DNA from: Cellulomonas alba
GTDB lineage: Bacteria; Actinomycetota; Actinomycetes; Actinomycetales; Cellulomonadaceae
Length of the DNA: 64,000 bases
Assembly: GCF_030362835.1 (NCBI RefSeq)
Contig: NZ_JAUCGQ010000001.1
Span: 2,583,461 to 2,647,460 of the forward strand
Reading direction: 5' to 3'
How positions within the stretch are numbered: the first letter of the stretch is position 1; every line of letters starts with the position of its first letter. The notes beneath the pieces are model-generated. The model had not been told where the DNA came from, did no database searches, and saw only the letters and a list, made by a program, of their open reading frames with translations. Shown piece after piece: positions 1 to 8,268 of this stretch. The position numbers and the translations under genes were made by a program.

Positions 1-758
1 AGGTCGGGTTCGGTGGCAGCGCCGCGCAGGTCGAGCAAGAGGTCCGCGACCTCAACCAGGCGTACGCGGCGGGCGACGAGATCGGCACGCACTACAACGG
101 CCACTTCTGCGACGAGGCGCGCCCCGGCGGTGGGCAGTGGACCGCGGCGCAGTGGCGCAGCGAGCTCGACCAGTACTTCACCGTCGTCCAGAGCTGGAAG
201 TCGATCGACGACCTGCCCGGCGCGCCCGACCTGCAGGTCCCGTCCGACTCCATCGTGGGCGGGCGGCTGCCGTGCCTCGAGGGTCGGTTCTCGGCCGTGC
301 TGCCGGCGTGGCGTGCGCACCACATGACGTACGACACGTCGGGGTCGGGCTCGATCGCGTGGCCCCGGAAGGTGCACGGCATCTGGGAGTTCCCGATGCA
401 GTACGTCGCGTCACCGGCGTTCGGGAACGTGACGGCGATGGACTACAACTTCTGGTTCAAGTTCAACGGCGCGAAGAACGACCCGGCGGCCGCGCCCGCC
501 ATCCGCGCGAAGGTCCTCGCCACCTACGAGCACATGTACGACGTGGCGCGGCTCGGCAACCGGGCGCCCCTGGTGATCGGCAACCACTTCAACGGCTGGA
601 GCGGCAACGCGTTCAACCCGGCGGTGAAGGACTTCATGCTCGAGGTCTGCGACGACCCGGGTACCGTCTGCGCCACCTACTCCGACGTCGTCGCCTGGAT
701 GCAGGCGCAGGACCCGAAGGAGCTGGCGCACCTGCAGTCGCTGCCGGCGGTGCGCTGA
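1..758 (+). CDS. Polysaccharide deacetylase-like protein, 5' end missing
   Basis: The reading frame is open from base 3 to the TGA at 756-758, so the start lies left of the window and about 251 residues are visible. The segment GDEIGTHYNGHFC near its start resembles the metal-binding 'GHEIGxHxxxH' motif of NodB-type polysaccharide deacetylases, which remove N- or O-acetyl groups from cell-wall or plant polysaccharides. The rest contains many aromatic residues (TYDTSGSG, WEFPMQY, MDYNFWFKFN), and ends in VVAWMQAQDP, a typical closing strand and helix of this fold. An extracellular location is likely for the family, but the signal peptide is outside the window. No gene follows on the same strand, so it ends its transcription unit. 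The family call rests on one motif plus the overall pattern; the substrate is unknown. Confidence 0.65.
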   Translation, partial: VGFGGSAAQVEQEVRDLNQAYAAGDEIGTHYNGHFCDEARPGGGQWTAAQWRSELDQYFTVVQSWKSIDDLPGAPDLQVPSDSIVGGRLPCLEGRFSAVLPAWRAHHMTYDTSGSGSIAWPRKVHGIWEFPMQYVASPAFGNVTAMDYNFWFKFNGAKNDPAAAPAIRAKVLATYEHMYDVARLGNRAPLVIGNHFNGWSGNAFNPAVKDFMLEVCDDPGTVCATYSDVVAWMQAQDPKELAHLQSLPAVR

Positions 759-801
759 CGGCGCTACGGCGCGGAGTCCGACGACGGACGCGTCGTGCGC
801 G

Positions 802-1656
802 TCAGCGCAGCCCCGCGGCGGCCTCGGCGCTCTCGATGTCGGCGAGCCACGCACGCTTGCCGGCCCGCCAGCCCTCGTCCGTGACGCCCAGGCGCCAGTA
901 CCCCGAGACGGACAGCTGCGTGTTCGCGATGCCGCGGTCGGCGCGCAGGTGGCGACGCAGCTCACGGACCATGCCCGCCTCGCCGTGCAGGAACGCGCTC
1001 GTCGGCGGGGGCAGCGACGGGAGGGCGAGCGCAGCCTCGACCAGGGCGGCGCCGGGGGCGCGCTCGTCGGTGTGCACGTACCGGAGCTCGACGCCCGGCG
1101 GCGCGGCGAGCGGCAGCTCGTCGTCGGCGTGCGGCACCTCGAGCAGCGCGTGGCCGACCGCGCTGGCGGGCAGGCGCTCGAGCGCGACCGCGACGGCGGG
1201 CAGCGCGCTCGCATCGCCGATCAGCAGGTGCGACGCGGCGTCGCGGTCGGGGGACCACGCGCCGCCCGGACCGGTGAGCGCGACCGGGTCACCCGGCTGC
1301 GCCTTCGCCGCCCACGGCGCCGCGACCCCCTGGTCGCCGTGCACCACGACGTCCAGCGCGAGCTCGCGGCGGGCGGCGTCGTACGCGCGCACGGTGTACG
1401 CGCGCTGGCGGGGCTGGTCGTCGGCGGGGAGCGCGGTGCGCACCGCGTCGAGGTCGAGCCGACCCTCGGGGTCGATCGGCCGGGGGGCGCCGCTCGGCAG
1501 CATGACGAGCTTGACGTACGAGTCGGCGTGCGGCGACGGCTCGAACGTCGCGAGGCCGCCGACGAGGACGCGCACGAACGACGGCGAGAGCCGTTCGGTG
1601 CGGACGACGACGCCGACGTGCGGCGCGGGGCGGCGGCGAGGGGCGGCGTCGGGCAC
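802..1656 (-). CDS. Siderophore-interacting protein (flavin ferric reductase)
   Basis: This 284-residue cytoplasmic protein has the layout of the siderophore-interacting family (ViuB/YqjH type): an N-terminal FAD-binding barrel with 'RAYTVRAYD' near residue 85, then a NAD(P)H-binding half and the family's closing signature 'SGYWRLGVTDEGWR' near residue 250. Members reduce ferric siderophores so that iron is released inside the cell. The GTG start has GGAGG five bases upstream; a TAGGCT hexamer at 1709-1714 on the minus strand is a candidate -10. It stands alone, without siderophore synthesis or transport genes in the window. No Fur/DtxR box was recognised. Family assignment is firm; the exact siderophore is not predictable. 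Confidence 0.88.
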   Translation of the reverse strand: MPDAAPRRRPAPHVGVVVRTERLSPSFVRVLVGGLATFEPSPHADSYVKLVMLPSGAPRPIDPEGRLDLDAVRTALPADDQPRQRAYTVRAYDAARRELALDVVVHGDQGVAAPWAAKAQPGDPVALTGPGGAWSPDRDAASHLLIGDASALPAVAVALERLPASAVGHALLEVPHADDELPLAAPPGVELRYVHTDERAPGAALVEAALALPSLPPPTSAFLHGEAGMVRELRRHLRADRGIANTQLSVSGYWRLGVTDEGWRAGKRAWLADIESAEAAAGLR

Positions 1657-1755
1657 GGGACCTCCGGCTGGGGTGGGCTCGCCGGGCGCGTCCGGGGCGA
1701 GCCCGGACAGCCTAGGTGGCGAACCCGCGAACGCCGCGACGGCGGCCCGCGATGG

Positions 1756-2199
1756 TCACCGGAGGCCGGTGCCCGCGTCGAGCTCGGCGTTGAGGCGGGT
1801 CAGCAGCGCGGCGAGCTGGTGGCGGTCGTCCTGCTCCCAGCCCGCGAGGACGTCGCGGTAGACGTCGTGCCGTGCGGAGCGGGTCGCGGCGAGCGCCTCG
1901 GCGCCGGCGGGCGTCATGCTGATCACGGCGCGCCGGCCGTCGTTCTCGTCGCGCTCGCGGGTCACGTGGCCCGCGGTCTCCATGGCGAGCACCTGCCGCG
2001 TCACGGTCGACGCGTCGAGTCGCAGGTGGTCGGCGATCTCGTTGATGCCCAGCGGTCCGTCCGCCGCGAGCCGGCCGAGCGCCAGGTAGGCCGACCGCTC
2101 GAGCGTGCCGTCGAGCCGCGTCGCTCGGCGGCGGTTCCGGTCCGCCAGGCGCAGCAGCAGTGCCACCTGCTCCTCGATGGTGCGCACGTCAGGGTCCAC
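1756..2199 (-). CDS. MarR-family transcriptional regulator
   Basis: This 147-residue protein has the MarR winged-helix layout: an N-terminal dimerisation helix, the recognition region 'INEIADHLRLDASTVTRQV' at about residues 52-70, the wing 'TRERDENDGRRAVISMTPAG' (about 80-98), then C-terminal helices. Such regulators repress a neighbouring gene and release DNA on binding a small aromatic ligand or on oxidation. The start is GTG with GGAGG upstream. It is divergent from an MFS exporter at 2273, and the 73-base gap holds a perfect 14-bp palindrome, so it most likely controls itself and the exporter. The ligand is unknown. Confidence 0.88.
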   Translation of the reverse strand: MDPDVRTIEEQVALLLRLADRNRRRATRLDGTLERSAYLALGRLAADGPLGINEIADHLRLDASTVTRQVLAMETAGHVTRERDENDGRRAVISMTPAGAEALAATRSARHDVYRDVLAGWEQDDRHQLAALLTRLNAELDAGTGLR

Positions 2200-2231
2200 G
2201 ATCCATCCTCCGTCCGTCTGGGTGTAGCATA

Positions 2232-2245
2232 CAGGTAATTACCTG
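2232..2245. promoter_or_regulatory. Perfect 14-bp palindrome, likely MarR operator
   Basis: CAGGTAATTACCTG is a perfect inverted repeat in the divergent spacer between marR (start 2199) and the MFS gene (start 2273). It is AT-rich at its centre, in contrast with its surroundings, as expected for a MarR-type site that covers both promoters. Confidence 0.7.
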
Positions 2246-2272
2246 CCACCTACAGATATATCAGGAGCGTCA

Positions 2273-3508
2273 GTGGCACCCGCCAGGAACGAACCCCACA
2301 AGACGGCGATCTACTCGACCGCCCTCACGGCGTTCTTCGCCATCGCCGGCATCGCGATCGTCGACCCCATCCTGCCCATCATCGGCCAGGACCTGGGCGC
2401 CACGACGTGGCAGATCGAGCTGCTGTTCACCGCCTACATCGCGGTCATGGCGATCGGCATGATCCCCGCCGTCATGGCGACCGGGAGGTTCGGCTACAAG
2501 AAGATCCTCGCCGCGGGCGTCTCGGTCGTGGCGGTCGCCGCGATCTGCGCGTCCTTCAGCAACGGCATCGGCGGGCTCGCCGCGTTCCGCGGCCTCTGGG
2601 GCCTCGGCAACGCGATGTTCTTCGCGACCGCGATGGTGCTGCTCGTCTCGCTCGCCAACGACCGCGAGTGGGTCGTCGGGCTCTTCGAGACGTGCGTCGG
2701 CCTGGGCTTCGCGGTCGGCCCGCTCATCGGCGGCCTGCTCGGCAAGATCTCGTGGCGCGTGCCGTTCTTCGTCTGCGGCATCTTCATGATCGGTGCGCTG
2801 ATCATCGCGCTCACGCGGCTCAAGGACCCCGAGGTCGCACCCGCGCCGCTCCGGCTCGGCGAGGTGTTCACGCCGTTCCGCAAGCCCGCCTTCGTCGCGC
2901 TGTCCGTGCTGACCGCGACGTACAACTTCGTGTTCTTCATCGTGCTGGGCTACACCCCGGTCGCGCTCGGCCTCGACGTCGTGCCGCTCGGCCTCGTGTT
3001 CACCGCCTGGGGCGTCGGCCTCGCGTTCGGCATCCTGGTGGTCGGCCACAAGCTCGCGCACAAGTTCGGTGGCGTGCAGGCCGTGGGCTTCGCGGTGATC
3101 GTCGTGATGCTGACCCTCGTCGGCCTCGCGGTGCTCGACCCGACGTGGGCCAAGGTCGTCACGCTCGTGGTCGCCGGCATCGCGATGGGCATCGCGAACG
3201 CGAACCTCACCGACCTCGCGCTCGCGATGGGCTCGCCCGACCGTCGTGTCACGACCGGCGCGTTCAACCTCGTCCGGTGGGGCTTCGCGGCCCCCGCGCC
3301 GGTGGTCGCCGGGCTGCTCGCCGAGCACGTGGGCGTCGACGCGCCGTTCTGGGTCGGCGTCGCCGTGATCGGCGTCGGCGTCCTGGTGTTCTTCGCGACC
3401 GGGCACTTCATGGCCCGGTCGATCGGCGAGCGCGTGCTGTGGTCGCGCTGGAACGCCGACGCGCAGGCGGTCGAGGGCACGCCCGAGGAGGCGCTCGAGC
3501 TGCTCTGA
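2273..3508 (+). CDS. MFS transporter, probable drug/metabolite exporter
   Basis: This 411-residue protein is almost entirely hydrophobic, with a pattern of about 12 transmembrane segments and the MFS loop-2 region 'GRFGYKKIL' near residue 70. The opening 'TAFFAIAGIAIVDPILPIIGQDLG' resembles TM1 of Bcr/CflA- and YdhC-like proton-coupled exporters. It lies in the inner membrane and would export small molecules in exchange for protons. The GTG start at 2273 has AGGAG six bases upstream. It faces marR across a palindromic operator, the usual arrangement for an inducible efflux pump. A hairpin at 3529-3567 ends the unit. The substrate is unknown. Confidence 0.87.
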   Translation: MAPARNEPHKTAIYSTALTAFFAIAGIAIVDPILPIIGQDLGATTWQIELLFTAYIAVMAIGMIPAVMATGRFGYKKILAAGVSVVAVAAICASFSNGIGGLAAFRGLWGLGNAMFFATAMVLLVSLANDREWVVGLFETCVGLGFAVGPLIGGLLGKISWRVPFFVCGIFMIGALIIALTRLKDPEVAPAPLRLGEVFTPFRKPAFVALSVLTATYNFVFFIVLGYTPVALGLDVVPLGLVFTAWGVGLAFGILVVGHKLAHKFGGVQAVGFAVIVVMLTLVGLAVLDPTWAKVVTLVVAGIAMGIANANLTDLALAMGSPDRRVTTGAFNLVRWGFAAPAPVVAGLLAEHVGVDAPFWVGVAVIGVGVLVFFATGHFMARSIGERVLWSRWNADAQAVEGTPEEALELL

Positions 3509-3528
3509 GCCGGTCGGCCATGCCGGCA

Positions 3529-3567
3529 CGAAGGCCCCGGTCTCCGCGAGGGAGGCCGGGGCCTTCG
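3529..3567. terminator. Bidirectional hairpin terminator
   Basis: CGAAGGCCCCGG (3529-3540) pairs perfectly with CCGGGGCCTTCG (3556-3567) around a 15-base loop, between the convergent MFS gene and the ABC permease. There is no strong T-tract, as is usual for high-GC actinobacteria. Confidence 0.7.
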
Positions 3568-3582
3568 TCGTGCCGGGCGGGA

Positions 3583-4422
3583 TCAGGCGTCGCGGGTCTT
3601 CACGCGCCACGCGCCGGGGATCATCACCACGACGACGTAGGCCAGCAGCACGCCGAAGCCCTGCCACGCGCTCAGGGTCGTGTAGCTCGGGTCGGCCTGG
3701 GACTGGATCTGCGCGTCGGTCTGCGTGATCTGCGAGCCGGCGACGTTCGGCAGGAACGGCATGAGGTCGTGCAGGACGCTCCACGGGATGATCTGGAACA
3801 GGATCGGTAGCACCAGCAGCACACCGAGGACCGTCGCGATCGCGGCGGCAGACTGACGCATCAGCGTGCCGAGCGCGAACGCGAACAGCGCGATCGCCGT
3901 CACGTAGAGCGCCTGGCCGAACAGCGCCCGGATCACCTGCGGGTCGGTCGCGTCGACGTAGAAGTCCTTGCCGTGGAAGATCGCCCACTGCAGCACCGCG
4001 GCGATCGCGACCGCGAGCGCCGTCGCGACGAGCACGACGAGCGCGAGGATCGCCGCCTTCGCCCAGATGACCGGCAGCCGGCGCGGCTCGGCGGCGAAGC
4101 TCGAGCGGATCATGCCCGTCGAGTACTCGGCGGTGATGCTGAGCGCGCCCAGCACGGCGACGGCCAGCGGTCCGAGGAACGCCGTGCCACCGAAGGCGTC
4201 GAGCGGGTTGGGGTTCGTGTCGTCCGAGTTGACGATCGCGAGGCTCGCGAGCAGCGCGAGGCCGATGATCACGACCGAGGACACCGACAGCGTCCAGATC
4301 GTCGACTTCACGGTCCAGAACTTGATCCACTCGGACCGCAGGAGGCCGCCGACCGTCACCCGCTCCGTGCGCTGGGTCGTGACGCCGGCCGGTGCGGCGT
4401 CGGTCGTGGTGAGCGTGGTCAT
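3583..4422 (-). CDS. ABC-2 type transporter permease
   Basis: This 279-residue membrane protein has an N-terminal cytoplasmic stretch of about 30 residues, a first TM ('STIWTLSVSSVVIIGLALLA' region, about 40-60) and five further hydrophobic segments. The short motif 'LSITAEYSTGMIRSSF' between TM2 and TM3 is typical of ABC-2 permeases of the NatB/antibiotic-exporter type. Its ATG start overlaps the stop of the upstream ATPase gene by 4 bases (ATGA at 4422-4419), so the two are translationally coupled and should form one exporter. It would work in the cytoplasmic membrane with the ATPase; the substrate cannot be read from the sequence. Confidence 0.88.
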   Translation of the reverse strand: MTTLTTTDAAPAGVTTQRTERVTVGGLLRSEWIKFWTVKSTIWTLSVSSVVIIGLALLASLAIVNSDDTNPNPLDAFGGTAFLGPLAVAVLGALSITAEYSTGMIRSSFAAEPRRLPVIWAKAAILALVVLVATALAVAIAAVLQWAIFHGKDFYVDATDPQVIRALFGQALYVTAIALFAFALGTLMRQSAAAIATVLGVLLVLPILFQIIPWSVLHDLMPFLPNVAGSQITQTDAQIQSQADPSYTTLSAWQGFGVLLAYVVVVMIPGAWRVKTRDA

Positions 4423-5363
4423 CGGGTCACCTCGGGGTCGTGCGTCGTGGCGTCGGGAAGCGCTGCGGAGTGGTACTCGACCGCGTCGCTCGTCAGGCTC
4501 ATGTACGCGTCCTCGAGCGAGCCGCGCACGGGGGTGAGCTCGTGCAGGACGAGGCCCTCGCGGGCCGCGGCCTCGCCGACCGACGGCGCGTCCACGCCGT
4601 GGAGCTGGAGCACGCCGGGCTCGGGCGAGCTGACCGTCACGCCGGGGCCGGCCACGAGCTCGGCGATCCGCCCAGCCTGCGGCGAGCGGACCAGCACGGT
4701 GGTGGTCGTCGCCTGCGCGATGACCTCGTCGACCGGGCCGTCCGTGATGATGCGGCCCTTGCCGATGACGATGAGGTGGTCGGCCGTCAGCGCCATCTCG
4801 CTCATCAGGTGCGACGACAGGAAGATCGTGCGCCCCTCGCCGGCGAGGTACTTGACCAGGTTGCGCACCCAGAGCACGCCCTCGGGGTCGAGGCCGTTGA
4901 CGGGCTCGTCGAGGATCAGCGTGCGCGGGTCGCCGAGCAGCGCGACCGCGATGCCCAGCCGCTGGCCCATGCCGAGCGAGAACCCGCCGACGCGGCGCTT
5001 GGCGACCTGCTGCAGGCCGGTCATCTCGATGACCTCGTTGACCCGCTTGTCGGGGATGCCGTGCGTCGCGGCCAGGGCGCGCAGGTGGTTCCGTGCGCTG
5101 CGACCGGTGTGGACCGCCTTCGCCTCGAGCAGCGCGCCGACCTCGGTCAGCGGGGAGGCAAACTTGTCGTACGGGCGACCGTTGACGGTCACCGAGCCCT
5201 GGGTGGGCCGGTCGAGGCCCATGATCATGCGCATCGTCGTCGACTTGCCGGCGCCGTTGGGGCCCAGGAAGCCCGTCACCTTGCCCGGCTGCACGGTGAA
5301 CGTGATGCCGTCGACGGCGGTCTTGTCGCCGTATCTCTTCGTGAGTGCTTGCGCCTCGATCAT
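4419..5363 (-). CDS. ABC-2 exporter ATP-binding protein
   Basis: This 314-residue protein has Walker A GPNGAGKST (34-42), signature FSLGMGQ (128-134), Walker B LILDEP (149-154) and an H-loop in 'FLSSHLMSE'. The order and the 'LGMGQRLGIA' variant are typical of DrrA/CcmA-type drug-exporter ATPases. A C-terminal part of about 90 residues after 'GPVDEVI' carries the usual DrrA-like regulatory tail. It energises the permease encoded immediately downstream. An ATG start with AGGA upstream was chosen. A minus-strand promoter GGGACA-18-TAGGGT lies about 60 bases upstream. Substrate unknown. Confidence 0.9.
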   Translation of the reverse strand: MIEAQALTKRYGDKTAVDGITFTVQPGKVTGFLGPNGAGKSTTMRMIMGLDRPTQGSVTVNGRPYDKFASPLTEVGALLEAKAVHTGRSARNHLRALAATHGIPDKRVNEVIEMTGLQQVAKRRVGGFSLGMGQRLGIAVALLGDPRTLILDEPVNGLDPEGVLWVRNLVKYLAGEGRTIFLSSHLMSEMALTADHLIVIGKGRIITDGPVDEVIAQATTTTVLVRSPQAGRIAELVAGPGVTVSSPEPGVLQLHGVDAPSVGEAAAREGLVLHELTPVRGSLEDAYMSLTSDAVEYHSAALPDATTHDPEVTR

Positions 5364-5422
5364 CGGTCCTGTCCTCGTCTCGGGTGTCACCGGCCGCCCC
5401 CTGTGAATGCCGGCCAGCCCCG

Positions 5423-5452
5423 ACCCTAGGGGGCCGGTCGGGAGGCTGTCCC
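5423..5452 (-). promoter_or_regulatory. Candidate promoter of the ABC-2 exporter operon
   Basis: Read on the minus strand, GGGACA (5452-5447) is followed after 18 bases by TAGGGT (5428-5423), giving an expected start near 5416 and a leader of about 50 bases. The match to TTGACA/TATAAT is partial but follows actinobacterial usage. Confidence 0.45.
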
Positions 5453-5546
5453 TCAGGTGCGCCCCCCATTTGTAGTCAGGGTGCCCCCCGTGGCCCCTCG
5501 GGGTCGAGGGCGTGCTCCGGGGGACGGGACGGGCGTCCGACGGCGG

Positions 5547-5552
5547 TAGGGT
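5547..5552 (+). promoter_or_regulatory. Candidate -10 box for the acetyl esterase gene
   Basis: TAGGGT stands 66 bases before the ATG at 5619 in the divergent spacer. No convincing -35 was found, so this is a weak call. Confidence 0.35.
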
Positions 5553-5618
5553 CCGGGTCGGATCGATTCGTCCTTCGGGGGTCGCGACGACGCGGGCCCC
5601 ATCGCACCAAGGAGCGAG

Positions 5619-6608
5619 ATGGCGCTGTACGACCTCCCCCTCGCCGAGCTGCGCGCGTACCGGCCCGAGCTCGACGAGCCTGCGGACCTCGACGACTTCT
5701 GGGCGTCGACGATCGCGGACGCGCGCCGTCACGACGTGCTGGTCGACCTGCGGCCGGTCGACGCCGGGCTGAGGCTCGTGGACGTCGAGGACCTGACGTT
5801 CGCCGGGTTCGACGGCCAGCCGATCCGCGCGTGGGTGACGCGCCCGGCGGGGACGCGCGGCGAGGCGCTGCCCGCGGTCGTCGAGTTCCTCGGCTACGGC
5901 GGCGGTCGCGGGCTGCCCCACGAGAACCTGCACTGGGCCGCCGCCGGGTACGTCCACGTGCTGATGGACACCCGCGGCCAGGGGTCGATCTGGAGCGCAG
6001 GCGGCGCGACGCCCGACCCCGTCGGCTCGGGTCCGGCGATCCCCGGCGTGATGACGCGCGGCATCCTCGACCCCGCGGAGTACTACTACCGGCGCACGAT
6101 GACGGACGCCGTGCGCGCGGTCGACGCGGCCCGCGCGCTGCCCGGCGTCGACCCGGCGCGCGTCGCGGTGGCCGGCGGCAGCCAGGGTGGAGGCCTCGCG
6201 CTCGCGGCGGCAGGCCTGTCGGACGGGCTCGTCGGCGTGATGTCGGACGTGCCGTTCCTCTGCCACTTCCGCCGCGCGGTCGCGCTGGTCGACACCGACC
6301 CGTACCACGAGATCGTGCGCTTCCTCGCGGTGCACCGCGGCCGCGCCGAGCAGGTGTTCCACACGCTCTCGTACTTCGACGGCGTGCACCTCGGCCGCCG
6401 AGCGAGCGCGCCCGCGCTGTTCTCGGTCGCGCTGCGCGACGACATCTGCCCGCCGTCCACCGTGTACGCCGCGTACAACCACTACGGCTCGCTCGGCGGC
6501 GACCCCGAGCGCGAGATGGCGGTGTACGAGTTCAACATGCACGAGGCGGGTTCGGCCTACCAGACGGACCGGCAGCACCGCTGGCTGAACGCCCGCCTGG
6601 GGCTCTGA
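5619..6608 (+). CDS. Carbohydrate esterase family 7 (acetyl-xylan esterase / cephalosporin-C deacetylase)
   Basis: The 329-residue length is typical of CE7 (about 320). The nucleophile elbow GGSQGG places the catalytic serine at 188; 'LRDDICPPS' gives the aspartate near 274 and 'NMHEA' the histidine at 308. The RGQG motif of the family is present as 'DTRGQGS' at 117-123. These enzymes remove acetyl groups from short xylo-oligosaccharides, and sometimes cephalosporins, and are usually cytosolic hexamers; no signal peptide is seen here, which agrees. A good AAGGAGCG ribosome site precedes the ATG. It is a single gene facing the ABC-2 exporter. It would complement hemicellulose use by the organism. 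Confidence 0.92.
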   Translation: MALYDLPLAELRAYRPELDEPADLDDFWASTIADARRHDVLVDLRPVDAGLRLVDVEDLTFAGFDGQPIRAWVTRPAGTRGEALPAVVEFLGYGGGRGLPHENLHWAAAGYVHVLMDTRGQGSIWSAGGATPDPVGSGPAIPGVMTRGILDPAEYYYRRTMTDAVRAVDAARALPGVDPARVAVAGGSQGGGLALAAAGLSDGLVGVMSDVPFLCHFRRAVALVDTDPYHEIVRFLAVHRGRAEQVFHTLSYFDGVHLGRRASAPALFSVALRDDICPPSTVYAAYNHYGSLGGDPEREMAVYEFNMHEAGSAYQTDRQHRWLNARLGL

Positions 6609-6685
6609 GTCGGGAGCCGCGGGCGGGGAGCGCACGCGGGCCGGCTCGCGCGCGCGTGGCGCACGTTGGTGCGGCTCGGGCCGCC

Positions 6686-7282
6686 TCAACGCTGGGCGGT
6701 GAGGCCCGCGATGAGCAGGTCGACGAGGTAGTGGAAGCTCGCGTCGACGTCCTGCGGCATGCCGAAGCCGCCGCCCAGCTCGAGCGCCACGAAGCCGTGC
6801 AGCCCCGCGCGGAACGCGCGGACCGCGTCGATCTGCCGCTCGGGCGGCACCCCGACGGCTGCGACGGCGCCGGCCAGCGCGTCGACCGCTCGCAGCGCGG
6901 CGTCCCGCACGGCCTGCGCGCCGGGGTCCGAGGGCCAGCCGGCGCCCTGCACCGCCTGGTACCGCCCAGGGCGGGTGAGCGCGTAGGACCGCGTGGCGTG
7001 CGCCATCGCGCGCAGCGCGTGCGCCGGGTCGGTGCCGTTCCGGGCGGCGGTGTCGCGCGCCGCGGCCAGAGCGTGCGCGAAGTCCGCGACGCAGGTCGCC
7101 GCGACGTCGAGCCGCAGCTCGTGCAGGCCGCCGACGTGCTTGTAGAGGCTCGGGACGGCCACTCCGGCGCGCGCCGCGACGGCCGACAGCGTCAGGTCGG
7201 TGAACCCCGTAGGGCCCCCCTCGTCCACCACCTCGAGCGCGAGCGCGCCGACCGTCGGCCGGTCGAGCCCTGCCCTAGGCAC
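6686..7282 (-). CDS. TetR-family regulator
   Basis: From the GTG at 7282 the protein has 198 residues. The N-terminal helix-turn-helix 'LTLSAVAARAGVAVPSLYKHVGG' (about 26-48) is a classic TetR recognition motif, and the C-terminal half resembles the TetR_C_33 type ('RAFRAGLHGFVALELGGGFGMP'). The start overlaps the stop of the upstream alpha/beta hydrolase by 8 bases, so the two genes are coupled and the regulator is expressed from the hydrolase promoter. That promoter carries a 15-bp inverted repeat at 8160-8174, the likely binding site. Longer starts further upstream would lie inside the hydrolase and encode low-complexity sequence, so they were rejected. Ligand unknown. Confidence 0.87.
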   Translation of the reverse strand: MPRAGLDRPTVGALALEVVDEGGPTGFTDLTLSAVAARAGVAVPSLYKHVGGLHELRLDVAATCVADFAHALAAARDTAARNGTDPAHALRAMAHATRSYALTRPGRYQAVQGAGWPSDPGAQAVRDAALRAVDALAGAVAAVGVPPERQIDAVRAFRAGLHGFVALELGGGFGMPQDVDASFHYLVDLLIAGLTAQR

Positions 7283-8150
7283 CGGCCACCGAGGGGCCCC
7301 GGCGCTCGGCGACGGCGAACCCGCGTGCGTCGCGGGGGAGGGCCGCGAGGAACGCGAGCGTCCGCTCGGCGACCTGCTCGCCTGCCTGGTGCTGCGGGTA
7401 GTGCGCCACGTCCGACAGCATGACGACCTCGGCGCCCAGCCGCCTCCCGATCCACGCACCCTCGGCTGCCGGGTCCGCGAAGTCGGGGTCGCGCTCGCCC
7501 AGGAACGCGATCGCCGGCGCCTGCACCTCCCCGAGCCGCTTCTCGACCGGCGCGTGCGTCAGCTGGACGCAGAGGTGCCGGAACGAGCGCAGGTTCGCGG
7601 GCCGTGACATCGAGGCGTGGACCGCCGCGACGTGCTCGTCGAACCACGGCGCCTTCGCCCCGCGGCTGAGGGTCTTGCGGTAGTACCCGGTCCATGCGCC
7701 GGCGCCCCACGGTCGCGCGAACAGCGCGCGGTACAGCAGCTTCGTGAGCGCGACGGTCAGGCCGCCCGTCGGCGGGTTGCGCAGGAACGGGCCGGTCAGC
7801 ACGAGGCCGGCGACGGCCGACGGCCGCTCGGCGGCGGCCCAGGCGACCGAGCCCGCGCCCATCGAGCTGCCGACCAGCACCGCCGGGCCGCCGAGCTCGT
7901 CGACGAGCGCGAGCACGTCCTGCCCGGTGACGACGTCGCCGTGCGTCGTGAACGTCGTGTCCGAGTCGCCGTGGCCGCGCAGGTCCATGGCCGCGACGCG
8001 ATGGCCGGCGGCCGCGAGCGGCTCGGCGATGTCGCGCCAGGTGCCGCGCAGGTCGCCCATGCCGGGGACGAGCACGACGAGCGGGGCGTCGGCGGGTCCG
8101 GTCAGGTCGTACGCGATGCGCCCCTCGGGACGCTGCAGGTACTGGGTCAT
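7275..8150 (-). CDS. Alpha/beta hydrolase
   Basis: This 291-residue protein has the alpha/beta hydrolase order: the oxyanion-hole region 'LVPGMGD' (27-33), 'DLRGHGDS' (56-63), the nucleophile elbow GSSMG with serine 96, an acid in 'GERDPDF', and a histidine in 'DVAHYPQHQ'. Family members hydrolyse esters, lactones or similar bonds in the cytoplasm; the substrate here is unknown. The ATG at 8150 is the first sensible start. An inverted repeat sits 10 bases upstream of it, and tetR is coupled downstream, so this is probably a self-regulated detoxification or degradation pair. Confidence 0.86.
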   Translation of the reverse strand: MTQYLQRPEGRIAYDLTGPADAPLVVLVPGMGDLRGTWRDIAEPLAAAGHRVAAMDLRGHGDSDTTFTTHGDVVTGQDVLALVDELGGPAVLVGSSMGAGSVAWAAAERPSAVAGLVLTGPFLRNPPTGGLTVALTKLLYRALFARPWGAGAWTGYYRKTLSRGAKAPWFDEHVAAVHASMSRPANLRSFRHLCVQLTHAPVEKRLGEVQAPAIAFLGERDPDFADPAAEGAWIGRRLGAEVVMLSDVAHYPQHQAGEQVAERTLAFLAALPRDARGFAVAERRGPSVAGA

Positions 8151-8159
8151 GACAAGAAA

Positions 8160-8174
8160 GCTAATGGCATTAGC
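8160..8174. promoter_or_regulatory. 15-bp inverted repeat, likely TetR operator
   Basis: GCTAATGGCATTAGC is a perfect 7-1-7 inverted repeat placed 10 bases upstream of the hydrolase start. It is AT-rich for this genome and in the position of a TetR operator covering the promoter of the hydrolase-tetR unit. Confidence 0.7.
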
Positions 8175-8268
8175 CAAACTCCGCAAGAGGGGCGGCGTGC
8201 TCGTCGAGGCCGGTGTCGGCGACGTGCGGCACGATGGACGGGCACAGTCATCCATCGAAGGAGCACTC

